The notes: generated by a model from the letters alone, not told the origin. Counted from the stretch's first letter, positions 6,293-13,376 are shown. The stretch is DNA of 13,376 nucleotides from an uncultured Collinsella sp. (GCA_900547855.1 URIK01000038.1:1-13376); one strand, 5' to 3'. Numbers and translations are program-made.

Positions 6293-6325
6293 CCGCCACA
6301 AAGGTGCCTGTCCCCTTTGTGGTGG
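6293..6325. repeat. CCGCCACAAAGG hairpin, copy 2
   Basis: Identical to 4951-4983: arms 6293-6304 and 6314-6325, 9-nt loop. It ends the right-hand direct repeat. The sequence diverges immediately after it, at TTTGGGG. Confidence 0.75.
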
Positions 6326-6478
6326 TTTGGGGCGGCGGTATCAGAAAGTGTCAGACGGGGGCGGCTGCCGGGCCGCCGTGTGCGAAAAGAAGTGTCGGCC
6401 TGCGTCGCTGTCGTTGGGCGAGGCCCTATTTGCGGGGATACTGAAACCACGACAAGCAGCGTATGAAAGGATCGATGC
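6326..6478 (+). promoter_or_regulatory. Upstream region of the 6-phospho-beta-glucosidase gene
   Basis: Holds a GGCGGC/GCCGCC hairpin near 6360-6378 and a weak promoter candidate: TTGGGC at 6414-6419, 17 nt, GATACT at 6437-6442. AAAGGA at 6466-6471 is the Shine-Dalgarno. I saw no convincing antiterminator (RAT) site of the BglG/LicT type, so the mode of sugar control is not visible. Confidence 0.3.
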
Positions 6479-7909
6479 ATGGCTTTTCGTAAAGACTTTC
6501 TGTGGGGCGGCGCGACGGCTGCCAACCAGTGCGAGGGCGCCTATAACGTGGACGGCCGCGGCCTTGCCAACGTGGACGTGGCTCCGCACGGCCCCGAGCG
6601 CTATGCGGTGGTCTCCGGCCAGCGTAAAATGCTCGACTTCGAGGACGGCTATTACTATCCCGCGCAGACCGGCATCGATTTCTATCACCACTACAAAGAG
6701 GACATTGCTCTCTTTGCCGAGATGGGCTTTAAGACCTTCCGTATGAGCCTGGCTTGGACCCGCATCTTCCCCAACGGCGACGAGACCGAGCCCAATGAGG
6801 CTGGCCTGGCCTTCTACGAGGATGTATTCCGCGAGTGTCAAAAGCACGGCATCGAGCCGCTCGTGACCATCGCGCACTTCGACTGTCCGATTCACCTCAT
6901 CAAGGAGTACGGCGGCTGGCGCAACCGTAAGCTCATCGACTTCTACAAGAACCTCGCGACCACAATCTTTACCCGCTACAAGGGTCTGGTGAAGTACTGG
7001 CTTACCTTTAACGAGATCAATATGATCTTGCACCTGCCGTTTATGGGTGCCGGTCTGGTCTTTGAGGAGGGCGAGAACAAGGAGGCTGTCGAGTACCTGG
7101 CCGCCCACAACGAGCTCGTTGCCAGCGCTTGGGCAACCAAGATTGCCCACGAGATCGACCCCGAGGTCAAGATTGGCTGCATGCTCGCCGCAGGTAGCTA
7201 CTACCCCTACAGCTGTCGTCCGGGCGATGTGCGCCAGGCGCAGCTCGACAATCAGGACAATTACTTCTTCGTCGACGTTCAGAGCCGTGGCTACTACCCG
7301 GCCTATGCCGTCAAGAAGCTCGAGCGTCTGGGTATCGATGTGGGCATGACGGACGAGGACCGCGAGATCCTGGCCGCCAACACCGTCGACTTCATCAGCT
7401 TTAGCTATTACAGCACCCGTTGCTCCGCCGGTGCCGATAACCCCGATGTCGAGCGCACCCAGGGCAACGCCTTCGCCGGCGCCAAGAACCCCTACCTGCA
7501 GGAGAGCCAGTGGGGCTGGGCCATCGATCCACTGGGCTTCCGCATTACGCTCAACGACCTGTACGACCGTTATCAGAAGCCACTGTTTGTGGTTGAGAAC
7601 GGCCTGGGCGCCAAGGATGTTGTCGAGGAGGATGGTTCCATCAACGACGACTACCGTATCGACTACCTGCGCCAGCATATCGCCGCGATGCGCGATGCGG
7701 TGACCGAGGACGGCGTTGACCTGCTGGGCTACACCACCTGGGGCCCGATTGACCTGGTGTCTGCCGGCACGGGCGAGATGTCCAAGCGCTACGGCTTTAT
7801 CTATGTGGACCGCGATGATGCGGGCAACGGCACCCTCAAGCGCTCCAAAAAGAAGAGCTTCGACTGGTACAAGAAGGTTATCGCCACCAACGGCGAAGAT
7901 TTGGCCTAG
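6479..7909 (+). CDS. 6-phospho-beta-glucosidase (glycoside hydrolase family 1)
   Basis: Hydrolyses 6-phospho-beta-glucosides, such as phosphorylated cellobiose, arbutin or salicin, to glucose-6-phosphate and the aglycone or sugar; cytosolic, normally fed by a PTS transporter. The 476-residue length is typical of GH1. It starts with the family signature FLWGGATAANQCEGAY. The acid/base Glu is E179 in WLTFNEIN and the nucleophile is E373 in VVENGLG. S428, K436 and Y438 in SAGTGEMSKRYG form the phosphate pocket that separates phospho-glucosidases from plain beta-glucosidases. WGPIDLVS just before it is typical of BglA/AscB-type enzymes. The start at 6479 has AAAGGA 7 nt upstream. No PTS component or regulator is adjacent, so uptake must be encoded elsewhere. 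The exact substrate is not decidable. Confidence 0.94.
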   Translation: MAFRKDFLWGGATAANQCEGAYNVDGRGLANVDVAPHGPERYAVVSGQRKMLDFEDGYYYPAQTGIDFYHHYKEDIALFAEMGFKTFRMSLAWTRIFPNGDETEPNEAGLAFYEDVFRECQKHGIEPLVTIAHFDCPIHLIKEYGGWRNRKLIDFYKNLATTIFTRYKGLVKYWLTFNEINMILHLPFMGAGLVFEEGENKEAVEYLAAHNELVASAWATKIAHEIDPEVKIGCMLAAGSYYPYSCRPGDVRQAQLDNQDNYFFVDVQSRGYYPAYAVKKLERLGIDVGMTDEDREILAANTVDFISFSYYSTRCSAGADNPDVERTQGNAFAGAKNPYLQESQWGWAIDPLGFRITLNDLYDRYQKPLFVVENGLGAKDVVEEDGSINDDYRIDYLRQHIAAMRDAVTEDGVDLLGYTTWGPIDLVSAGTGEMSKRYGFIYVDRDDAGNGTLKRSKKKSFDWYKKVIATNGEDLA

Positions 7910-7938
7910 GCTTTCCCGATAACCGTAGCCTCCTAACC

Positions 7939-7974
7939 AAGGCGCCCGGCGAGTATGTGCTCGCCGGGCGCCTT
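7939..7974 (+). terminator. GC-rich terminator-like hairpin after the GH1 gene
   Basis: A perfect 15-bp stem, AAGGCGCCCGGCGAG at 7939-7953 and its complement at 7960-7974, with a 6-nt loop. It lies 30 nt after the stop. No U-tract follows, only GCCG and a TTTT at 7987-7990. It is strong enough to pause or end transcription and helps rule out upstream starts for the next gene. Confidence 0.65.
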
Positions 7975-8041
7975 GCCGTCTGCGAATTTTGGGACATGCG
8001 GCCCGCTTTTTCGACCCATCTGTCGGTACACTAAAAGCACT

Positions 8042-9925
8042 ATGGGTACCCGCGAGCGACATATCGGCCACGCGGCCGCCCGATCCGCTCCCGTGGCGGA
8101 TCCCAGGGGCGGCAGGCTCTTCGCCATGCCGCGATTCCTTGTTGGCATAACACATCAGGTGTACCGCCACCGCGTCTTTGCTATCGCCGGTGTCATCACC
8201 GCGCTGTTCCTCATGCTTTTGGTGGTCTTGCCGTCGCTGTTCGCCTTCGACCCCAAACTTTCCAACGCCGTGCCCGCCCATAGCGAGGTGTCCGAAGAGG
8301 TCGTGGATGCGCTCGTCCATTCGAGCTCTCTCCCGCTGCTTGTCGCCGCAATAGTATTTTCAATTTGGGGCGTATCGGTCTATCTGCGCTGTTTGGACCA
8401 TGTGTTGCGCCGCCGTCTTGTTGCCATCGCCACCATCTGCGCCCTGTGGATGATCGAAGTCATTCTCAAGTACAAGTCGTTCACGCCGTTCTATGCCACC
8501 GTGCTGTGGTACCTGTACTACGTGCCCATGACGCTCATTCCGCTGCTCTACCAGTTGTGTGGTCTGCGCCTTGCGGGCCTGGAGCAACACCGCCTGGGTC
8601 GCCGCTACTGCGCTGCGCTGTGGATTATGGCTATCCTGCTTATCGGATTTGTGCTCACCAACGATTTTCACCAGCAGGTCTTCCACTTTGACCGTACAAG
8701 CGACACCTGGAGCAACGATTACACGTACGGCTGGGGTTATTTCGCCGTCCTCGTGTGGACGGCCTTTAACTTTGTGGCCTTTTTTATCCTGGTGGGCCGG
8801 TCCTCGTCCTTTCGCATCCAACGTTTCTCGGGCACGGCGGCGCTCGTGCTGCTGGGCGGCGCGTTCTTTGCCATCTCATATGCGTTGCGTGTGCCCTGGG
8901 CATGGAGGCTCAACTTCTCGCTCGTCTATTGCGTCTTGTGCGTGGCGGCGATGGAAATCTGTCTCGATTGCGGTGTCATTCCGTCATATCACGACATCGC
9001 CGGCATTTTCGACACCTTGCCGCTTGACCTCAAAGTTCTAACGCGCGACCTGCAGGAAGTCTATGCCACGCCAGTGTCAAAGCCAATGCCGGTAGGCGTG
9101 CGCGAGGAGTTGCGGACCCAGGCGCACGGCCGCGCCCATGCCTTTGCCGTGGCGTCCGATCCCGATGTGATGTACCGTGCCTTTCCACTGCTGGGCGGAT
9201 CGGCCCTGCTTGCCCAAGACGTGTCGGATCTCAACGAGCTTAACCGTGAACTGGCACATCGTCGCATGGAGCTGCAGCGTCAAAACGAGCTGCTCGCCGC
9301 CGACTACGACCTTAAGACGCACCTGGCAGACCAAGAGGCCGAGACCTTGCTGGTCCAAGACGTGGACCAGGCGCTTGCCCGCGCGCTCGAAGGGATGTAC
9401 GACCTGCTGAGCTCGCTACCGCCGTTGACCGATGAATCGTCTTCGCACGAGCGTTACCGCATGCTGCAGCGCGCCAAGATGCTCGTCGCCTATTGCAAGC
9501 GCAAGGGGTCGCTCACGTTGGCACAGCACGGGGAGAGCGGTTTTGATCGCGACCGCATTCAGCTCATTGCCAACGAGCTCGCAAGCGACCTGCGCACCAT
9601 CGATATCGATTGCGCCTCGATTATCGCCATACGGCGCCCGATGCACGCCAGTACGGTAAGCGCCCTGTACGACTGCGTGTATGACTTTGCGTTTTTTGCC
9701 TACACCACCGACCATCCGGCGCTTATGTATCACTTGGGCGATCATGACCGATGCAGTGTCGAGCTGCGTGCCGCGCTTTTTTCCAACGATGATGCAGATC
9801 TTTCGCAGACGCCCGCTGCGCAAGAGCTCGAAAGCGCTCTGCAAGGGCGCAACGTGGCATACCGCCTTGAGGGCGAGCCCGGCCAGCTGCGCATGATCGT
9901 CTTGATGCCGAGGGCGGGTGAGTGA
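8042..9925 (+). CDS. Membrane sensor protein with 7TM histidine-kinase N-terminus and no recognisable kinase core
   Basis: A 627-residue protein. Hydrophobic segments at about 46-68, 97-115, 126-142, 152-172, 191-206, 232-252, 265-282 and 291-308 form a multi-pass sensor. The TNDFHQQVFHFD and YGWGYF motifs between segments match, from memory, the HisKA_7TM-type sensor domain. A coiled coil at about 395-435 follows. The cytoplasmic tail has a helical, DHp-like stretch (MLVAYCKRKGSLTLAQ, 480-495) but no phosphorylatable H-box, and where the ATPase N-box should lie (NEL... to ALYDCVYDF) the Asn and later Gly-rich motifs are missing. It is probably a non-catalytic receptor for the kinase encoded next. 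I chose the ATG at 8042 because the 7955 start lies inside the preceding hairpin. TACACT at 8027-8032 sits 9 nt before the ATG, so the mRNA may be leaderless. Residue 29 (8126) is an alternative start. Confidence 0.75.
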   Translation: MGTRERHIGHAAARSAPVADPRGGRLFAMPRFLVGITHQVYRHRVFAIAGVITALFLMLLVVLPSLFAFDPKLSNAVPAHSEVSEEVVDALVHSSSLPLLVAAIVFSIWGVSVYLRCLDHVLRRRLVAIATICALWMIEVILKYKSFTPFYATVLWYLYYVPMTLIPLLYQLCGLRLAGLEQHRLGRRYCAALWIMAILLIGFVLTNDFHQQVFHFDRTSDTWSNDYTYGWGYFAVLVWTAFNFVAFFILVGRSSSFRIQRFSGTAALVLLGGAFFAISYALRVPWAWRLNFSLVYCVLCVAAMEICLDCGVIPSYHDIAGIFDTLPLDLKVLTRDLQEVYATPVSKPMPVGVREELRTQAHGRAHAFAVASDPDVMYRAFPLLGGSALLAQDVSDLNELNRELAHRRMELQRQNELLAADYDLKTHLADQEAETLLVQDVDQALARALEGMYDLLSSLPPLTDESSSHERYRMLQRAKMLVAYCKRKGSLTLAQHGESGFDRDRIQLIANELASDLRTIDIDCASIIAIRRPMHASTVSALYDCVYDFAFFAYTTDHPALMYHLGDHDRCSVELRAALFSNDDADLSQTPAAQELESALQGRNVAYRLEGEPGQLRMIVLMPRAGE

Positions 9926-11421
9926 CGATGCAGATTTCGCTCATTCTTCCCCAAATCGTTGCGCTCGATGTTGTCTTTGCCCTGGCTGCGTGTCTGCAGA
10001 CGATCCACGTCCCGCTCATCGCATCGCGCCGCTCGTCCTATAACCGTAAGGTGATTTGTGCCTACGAGGCGAGCCTTGTGCTTCACCTAATTATTTCGGC
10101 GCTCATCTTGTTCGCGTCGTCTGGCTCATATCTGGTGGCGCCGCTTGACGTTTGCGCCAGGGCAATGGGCGGAGCGTTGTGGCTCAATGCCGTGATCTTT
10201 GCCTACGGCATGGTGCTTATGGTGCACTATCGTCGCCCCGTCATGCTGGCCGAACTGTTGCTCGTTGCCGCCGTGACACCGCCGGTGGTGCTTGCCATGG
10301 GCTCGGCGTGGGCCACGGTCCTTATCGCAGAGGGAGCGTTTTTCCTGTTCCGCTCCATTGCGGCGCTCTTGATGGATGTCCGCAACCGCCAGGAGGATAT
10401 CACCGCGTTCTCGACGATCGAAACCATCAACGTGATTCCCGTGGGCATCCTGTATCTGGACCCGAGGGGCCGTCCGCTGCTCATGAACCGCTGCATGCGA
10501 AAAAACCTGGTGGAGCTTCATATGCCCACCGACCTAGGCGATATGAGCGGTACATGGAACGACCTGCGCAAACTCAGCATGCAAATGCCCGAAAGCAGCC
10601 AGAACCGCGTGCGGATTAATCTGGACCGCTTTGGTGAGGCGCGGGCGGTGGTCGAGGTTTCTCCCGCCGAGATTCGCTTGTTTGTGCACGATGACGTTAT
10701 GGTTTCGGGCCGCCTCTTCGAGCGCATTATCGGCCTGGATGTAACAGAGTATGCGCATGCTCATGATCGCCTGGCGCAAGCCAACCACCTGCTTGAGCTT
10801 GCGGGCCAAGAGCTCCAAGCCCAGATCGAAGAAGTCAAAAAAGTTGCTGACAATGCGGCCTATCTGCGTATGCGCGCTCGCGTGCACGACGTGATCGGGC
10901 AGCGCCTGTCCATCCTCCATCGTTATCTGGAGGAGGGGCGCCTGGATGACGAGTCACTCGAGCAGATCGACCCGCTGCTGCGCTCAATCGCTGCCGATCT
11001 GCGCAGCGGGGGCGACACCGAACCGGCAGAGCAACTGGGAGATATCGTCCATGCCTTTGGCCTGGTGAGTGTGCAGATCGATGTTGAGGGTGCGCTGCCT
11101 GAGGACGCGCGTGTCGCCGCCGCATTTTTGCAGATTATCCGCGAGGCCTCGACCAATGCCACCAAGCATGCACAGGCGCATCGGGTCCACGTGCGTCTGT
11201 GGCAGGAGACGTCGGAAGACGGTGCTGTTGCGCGGATGACCGTTTCTAACGACGGCGCGCCTGCACCCGTATCGTATCGCGAGGGAACGGGTATCCCAGG
11301 TATGAGGCATGTCGCACAGAATCTGGGCGGCAGCCTGGAAGTCCACACCGCCCCGCCCTTCACGCTTACGGTGTCCATCCCGCTCGCCTCCAACGCCACG
11401 GTCCAAAGGAGAAGTTCATGA
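9922..11421 (+). CDS. Membrane sensor histidine kinase (NarL-type two-component system)
   Basis: A 499-residue kinase. About five hydrophobic segments lie in residues 5-150. A PAS-like region at about 165-280 (IPVGILYLDPRGRPLLMNR to IIGLDVTEYAHAHDRL) is followed by a coiled coil at 281-310. The phosphoacceptor is H322 in RVHDVIGQRLSILHRYLEEG. The ATPase domain has an N-box with E408 and N412 (REASTNATKHA), N443-D444-G445, and a G-box GTGIPGM at 455-461. All key residues are present, so it should autophosphorylate and pass phosphate to the regulator encoded next. The GTG at 9922 overlaps the preceding stop (GTGA) with GAGGG 7 nt upstream; the ATG at 9928 is the alternative. The tight overlap with the kinase-dead 7TM gene suggests coupled translation and a shared complex. 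The ligand is unknown. Confidence 0.9.
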   Translation: MTMQISLILPQIVALDVVFALAACLQTIHVPLIASRRSSYNRKVICAYEASLVLHLIISALILFASSGSYLVAPLDVCARAMGGALWLNAVIFAYGMVLMVHYRRPVMLAELLLVAAVTPPVVLAMGSAWATVLIAEGAFFLFRSIAALLMDVRNRQEDITAFSTIETINVIPVGILYLDPRGRPLLMNRCMRKNLVELHMPTDLGDMSGTWNDLRKLSMQMPESSQNRVRINLDRFGEARAVVEVSPAEIRLFVHDDVMVSGRLFERIIGLDVTEYAHAHDRLAQANHLLELAGQELQAQIEEVKKVADNAAYLRMRARVHDVIGQRLSILHRYLEEGRLDDESLEQIDPLLRSIAADLRSGGDTEPAEQLGDIVHAFGLVSVQIDVEGALPEDARVAAAFLQIIREASTNATKHAQAHRVHVRLWQETSEDGAVARMTVSNDGAPAPVSYREGTGIPGMRHVAQNLGGSLEVHTAPPFTLTVSIPLASNATVQRRSS

Positions 11422-12038
11422 TCCGCGTCCTTATAGTCGAAGACCAGGCCATCCTGCGCGAGAGCCTGGCACGCTCCGTTGGAGACCAGCCCGATATGAC
11501 CGTTGTTTCCGCCATTGCCGATGCTTCCGAGGCCTTGGGTGTCGCGCTCAAGGAGCGCCCGGACATGATACTGATGGACGTATGCACCGAGCATGATTCC
11601 AACGGCATCGTGGCGGCGGCGCGCATTAAAGAACAACTGTCCGAGTGCCGCGTCATTATCATGACGGGTATGCCCGAAATCACCTTTGTGGACCAGGCGC
11701 GCGAGGCGGGCGTCGACAGCTTTGTGTACAAGAACGTCGGTATCGACGAGCTATTCGCCGTGATGCGCTCCACGCTGGCGGGTTACTGCACGTTTCCCAA
11801 GCCGCCCGAGAGCATCTTCTCGGGCACGGCGGCCCTCGACGATGTCGAGCTGTCGATCTTGCGCCTTGCCTGCGAGGGTAAGAGCCGCCGCGAGATCGCG
11901 GCCGAGCTGTTTATGAGCGAGGGCACCATCAAACGCCGCATCTCGGAGATTCTCAATAAGACCGGCTACGACAACATCATGCGCTTGGCCGTGCGCGCAG
12001 TAACGGAGGGCAGCATCGTTCCCAATATGGAGCGCTAG
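11418..12038 (+). CDS. LuxR/NarL-family response regulator
   Basis: A 206-residue transcription factor. The receiver domain (1-120) has the acidic pocket E8-D9 in IVEDQ, phosphoacceptor D54 in LMDV, T83 in MTGM and K105 in VYKN, the complete set for phosphorylation. The C-terminal helix-turn-helix at about 138-200 (LSILRLACEGKSRREIAAEL, then SEGTIKRRISEILNK) is of the LuxR type. The start ATG overlaps the kinase stop (ATGA) and follows AAAGGAG. Partner of the upstream kinase. Its target genes are not visible. The operon has no obvious cargo gene in this window, because the next gene lies on the other strand. The region between the receiver and the HTH is short. Confidence 0.95.
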   Translation: MIRVLIVEDQAILRESLARSVGDQPDMTVVSAIADASEALGVALKERPDMILMDVCTEHDSNGIVAAARIKEQLSECRVIIMTGMPEITFVDQAREAGVDSFVYKNVGIDELFAVMRSTLAGYCTFPKPPESIFSGTAALDDVELSILRLACEGKSRREIAAELFMSEGTIKRRISEILNKTGYDNIMRLAVRAVTEGSIVPNMER

Positions 12039-12063
12039 CGCTCGTTACGCATCGGCATAAAGC

Positions 12064-12098
12064 GGCGGGGCCGCAGGATCAACTCCTGCGGCCCCGCC
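12064..12098. terminator. Bidirectional GC-rich hairpin between convergent genes
   Basis: A perfect 15-bp stem, GGCGGGGCCGCAGGA at 12064-12078 and its complement at 12084-12098, with loop TCAAC. It lies between the regulator stop (12038) and the lipoprotein stop (12149), so it can end transcription from both sides. Neither strand has a U-tract. Confidence 0.7.
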
Positions 12099-12148
12099 TG
12101 GCAAGTGCGCGGATGTGTCCGCCAATCCGCGGCTGATGTTACGTGTCG

Positions 12149-12991
12149 CTACGCGATGGTCGCGGTGTAGGAGGCGACGTCCTCATAGGAATCGGTCAGG
12201 TAGGCGTCGATGCCGATGGTCGTATTGACGGGGTCGTCAAGGCTGTCAAGCTCGCCGCTCGAGAACGTGAATTCCTCGGTGGCGTTGGTGCCGGGCATCA
12301 GGTGAGCCGAGAACCAGGGTTCCTTCATGGTGCCGTTGACGTTGGTCTTGCCAGAAGGAGCGTAGAAGGTCAGGTCCTTGTCGCTCTTGTTGGTGATGTT
12401 GACGACAAAGCCGATGTCGCCCCAGTCGTCCTTGAACTTCTCGGTGATGGTGATGGTGCACAGGTCGTCATCGGCGACGGTGACGGCGGGGGAGATTTCG
12501 ATGCTCTGGACGTCGTCGTCTTCGACGGCCTCATCGATCTCTTCTTCCTTCTCGGCGTTCTCGCGATCCTTCTTCACCGTACCGGACAGATCCTTGTCGG
12601 ACTTCGTAAAGATAAGCTTGTCGCCTTCCACCTCGAGGACGAGCTTGTCGTCCTTGAGCTTCAGGTCGTGCGACTCATCTTCGGCGGTAATCGTTACGGT
12701 GGTGGCGTCCTTGGCCTCCCATTTCAGGTCGGCGACCTCAAGGAACATGTCGAGGACGCCCGTGCCGTCTTCGTCGAGGATCAGGATACAGTTGAGGCCC
12801 CACTCCTTGAGCATATCCATGTACTCATCGGTGAGCTCTTCGCCGTCCAAGGTTCCACCCGAGTACTGCCAGCTGCCGACGAAGTTGGCCTTGGGGTCTT
12901 TGCCGCCGCCGCTGCAGCCCGTCAGGGCAAAGGCGAGCGCCAGGACGCATGTCAGAAATGCGAGTACGGACTTTTTGAACGTTGTCTTCAT
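12149..12991 (-). CDS. Putative lipoprotein of unknown function
   Basis: A 280-residue exported lipoprotein. The signal peptide has a lysine-rich start, MKTTFKK, a hydrophobic core and the lipobox LTGC with C26 as the lipidated residue. After a GGGK spacer, residues 37-130 form a beta-rich domain (GSWQYSGGTLDG, then LILDEDGTGVLDM) reminiscent of lipocalin-like lipoproteins. Residues about 140-162 form a highly charged Lys/Glu/Asp linker, followed by a second beta-rich domain to the C-terminus (FVVNITNKSDKDLTFYAP), which looks Ig-like or DUF-type. The whole protein is acidic. The Shine-Dalgarno AAAGGAGGA lies 4 nt before the ATG. It is on the same strand as the zinc-ribbon protein gene upstream but separated from it by a hairpin. 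I do not recognise a specific family. Confidence 0.85.
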   Translation of the reverse strand: MKTTFKKSVLAFLTCVLALAFALTGCSGGGKDPKANFVGSWQYSGGTLDGEELTDEYMDMLKEWGLNCILILDEDGTGVLDMFLEVADLKWEAKDATTVTITAEDESHDLKLKDDKLVLEVEGDKLIFTKSDKDLSGTVKKDRENAEKEEEIDEAVEDDDVQSIEISPAVTVADDDLCTITITEKFKDDWGDIGFVVNITNKSDKDLTFYAPSGKTNVNGTMKEPWFSAHLMPGTNATEEFTFSSGELDSLDDPVNTTIGIDAYLTDSYEDVASYTATIA

Positions 12992-13021
12992 GGTGTCCTC
13001 CTTTATCGAACGAAACCTATA

Positions 13022-13052
13022 GAAACAAATGCGGGGGTGGCGGAACCCCCGC
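13022..13052 (-). terminator. Intrinsic terminator after the zinc-ribbon protein gene
   Basis: Read on the minus strand: GCGGGGGT and ACCCCCGC (13045-13052 and 13031-13038) form an 8-bp stem with a 6-nt loop, followed by the T-rich ATTTGTTTC. It lies 20 nt after the stop at 13072 and before the lipoprotein gene, so the two are likely separate units. Confidence 0.65.
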
Positions 13053-13071
13053 CAATTACCAGATAGAGGGG

Positions 13072-13376
13072 CTAGGGCCTGGGCGTTCCGCAGTTGCTGC
13101 AGAACTTGCCGCCGTTTTCGCTACCGCAGTTGGGGCAGAACCACTTGGCCGGTGCCGGGGCGGGTGCGGGACTGCCGCACTCGGAGCAGAACTTGCCGGT
13201 GTTGGTGGCGCCGCAGCTGCAGGTCCATGTGCCGGCTGCAGGCGCGGCGGCGGGAGCCGGGGCGGGTGCGGACGCCGGAGCCGGCTGCGGGGCGGCCTGC
13301 TGCTGTGCCTGGCCGGCGGCGAACAGCTGGCTGGCGTTCATGCCGCCCATGCCACCTGCCATGCCCATGCCCATAA
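13072..13376 (-). CDS. C-terminus of a double zinc-ribbon protein, probably SPFH-domain (partial)
   Basis: The visible ~101 residues are the C-terminal tail of a protein whose frame is open through the right edge. The ATG at 13374 is one of several Met in a Gly/Met-rich stretch and is not taken as the start. The tail has a Gln/Ala segment (NASQLFAAGQAQQQ), Pro/Ala linkers, and two zinc ribbons: CSCG with FCSECG, then FCPNCG with FCSNCG. This arrangement, with GMGMAGGMGG before it, is what I recall for SPFH/band-7 proteins of the 'virion core protein' (YdjI-like) group, which assemble at membranes in Gram-positive bacteria. The SPFH domain itself is outside the window, so the assignment rests on the tail only. 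The first ribbon has CxC instead of CxxC. Confidence 0.7.
   Translation of the reverse strand, partial: MGMGMAGGMGGMNASQLFAAGQAQQQAAPQPAPASAPAPAPAAAPAAGTWTCSCGATNTGKFCSECGSPAPAPAPAKWFCPNCGSENGGKFCSNCGTPRP

Larger units (their letters stand above)
6161..6325. repeat. Direct repeat, right copy, with a dead fragment of the DUF4867-like gene
   Basis: A 165-bp copy of the sequence at 4737-4983 that lacks its extra palindrome stretch. Bases 6161-6213 copy the last codons of the DUF4867-like gene (EGGYVGLVGK in frame). A single lost A then shifts the frame, and three or four substitutions follow. There is no start, so this is a non-functional remnant. The 70 bp at 6203-6272 are identical to the left copy. 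Confidence 0.93.

Noticed and set aside
7955..8041. Upstream start of the 7TM sensor at 7955
   Set aside because: It would begin inside the loop of the terminator-like hairpin, has no ribosome site, and adds 29 residues of no recognisable nature.
6341..8320. 659-codon frame on the minus strand
   Set aside because: A long open frame opposite the GH1 gene, caused by high GC at third positions. The sense strand carries the complete catalytic set of a known family.
12143..13066. 307-codon frame on the plus strand
   Set aside because: Antisense to the lipoprotein. The sense strand has a lipobox, a strong ribosome site and a terminator arrangement.

Overview
The window is high-GC DNA, about 60-65% in most genes by eye. 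Tight overlapping operons, GC-rich intergenic hairpins, a luxS gene, a stand-alone 6-phospho-beta-glucosidase and the style of the intergenic palindromes suggest a Gram-positive gut actinobacterium of the Coriobacteriia, most likely Collinsella. That is inference from recognition; no rRNA or marker gene is present. The first 36 bases are not genomic: they are an Illumina Nextera transposase adapter, so the window begins at a contig end.

Layout. 37-1254 (-): membrane acyltransferase (OafA/YrhL type), cut at the contig end. 1442-3409 (+): ribokinase and nucleoside hydrolase, a two-gene ribose-salvage operon. 3419-4061: a 25-bp inverted repeat overlapping a likely promoter, then luxS with a clear intrinsic terminator. 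4083-4790 (+): a DUF4867-like protein behind a promoter and an 8-bp palindromic operator candidate. 4737-6325: an AAA+ ATPase gene on the minus strand, lower in GC than its neighbours and lying between two direct repeats that include the last ~54 bases of the preceding gene. 6479-7909 (+): GH1 6-phospho-beta-glucosidase. 8042-12038 (+): a three-gene signalling operon (7TM sensor with no recognisable kinase core, an intact membrane histidine kinase, a LuxR/NarL-type response regulator) joined by GTGA and ATGA overlaps. 12149-12991 (-): a lipoprotein of unknown function. 13072-13376 (-): the zinc-ribbon C-terminus of a protein, probably SPFH-domain, that runs off the right edge.

How the genes work together. 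Nucleoside hydrolase should release ribose for ribokinase to phosphorylate. LuxS acts in the activated methyl cycle and makes the AI-2 precursor. The three-gene signalling operon is the strongest multi-gene system here: its first protein looks like a sensor that cannot phosphorylate and may feed the second. The most unusual DNA structure is the repeat-bounded ATPase cassette together with three copies of a palindrome having 14-17 bp arms and a constant 25-nt loop. I found no tRNA, rRNA, CRISPR array, transposase or integrase. The only gap longer than 300 bases is 6095-6478, which holds the ATPase leader, the second direct repeat and the 6-phospho-beta-glucosidase upstream region.
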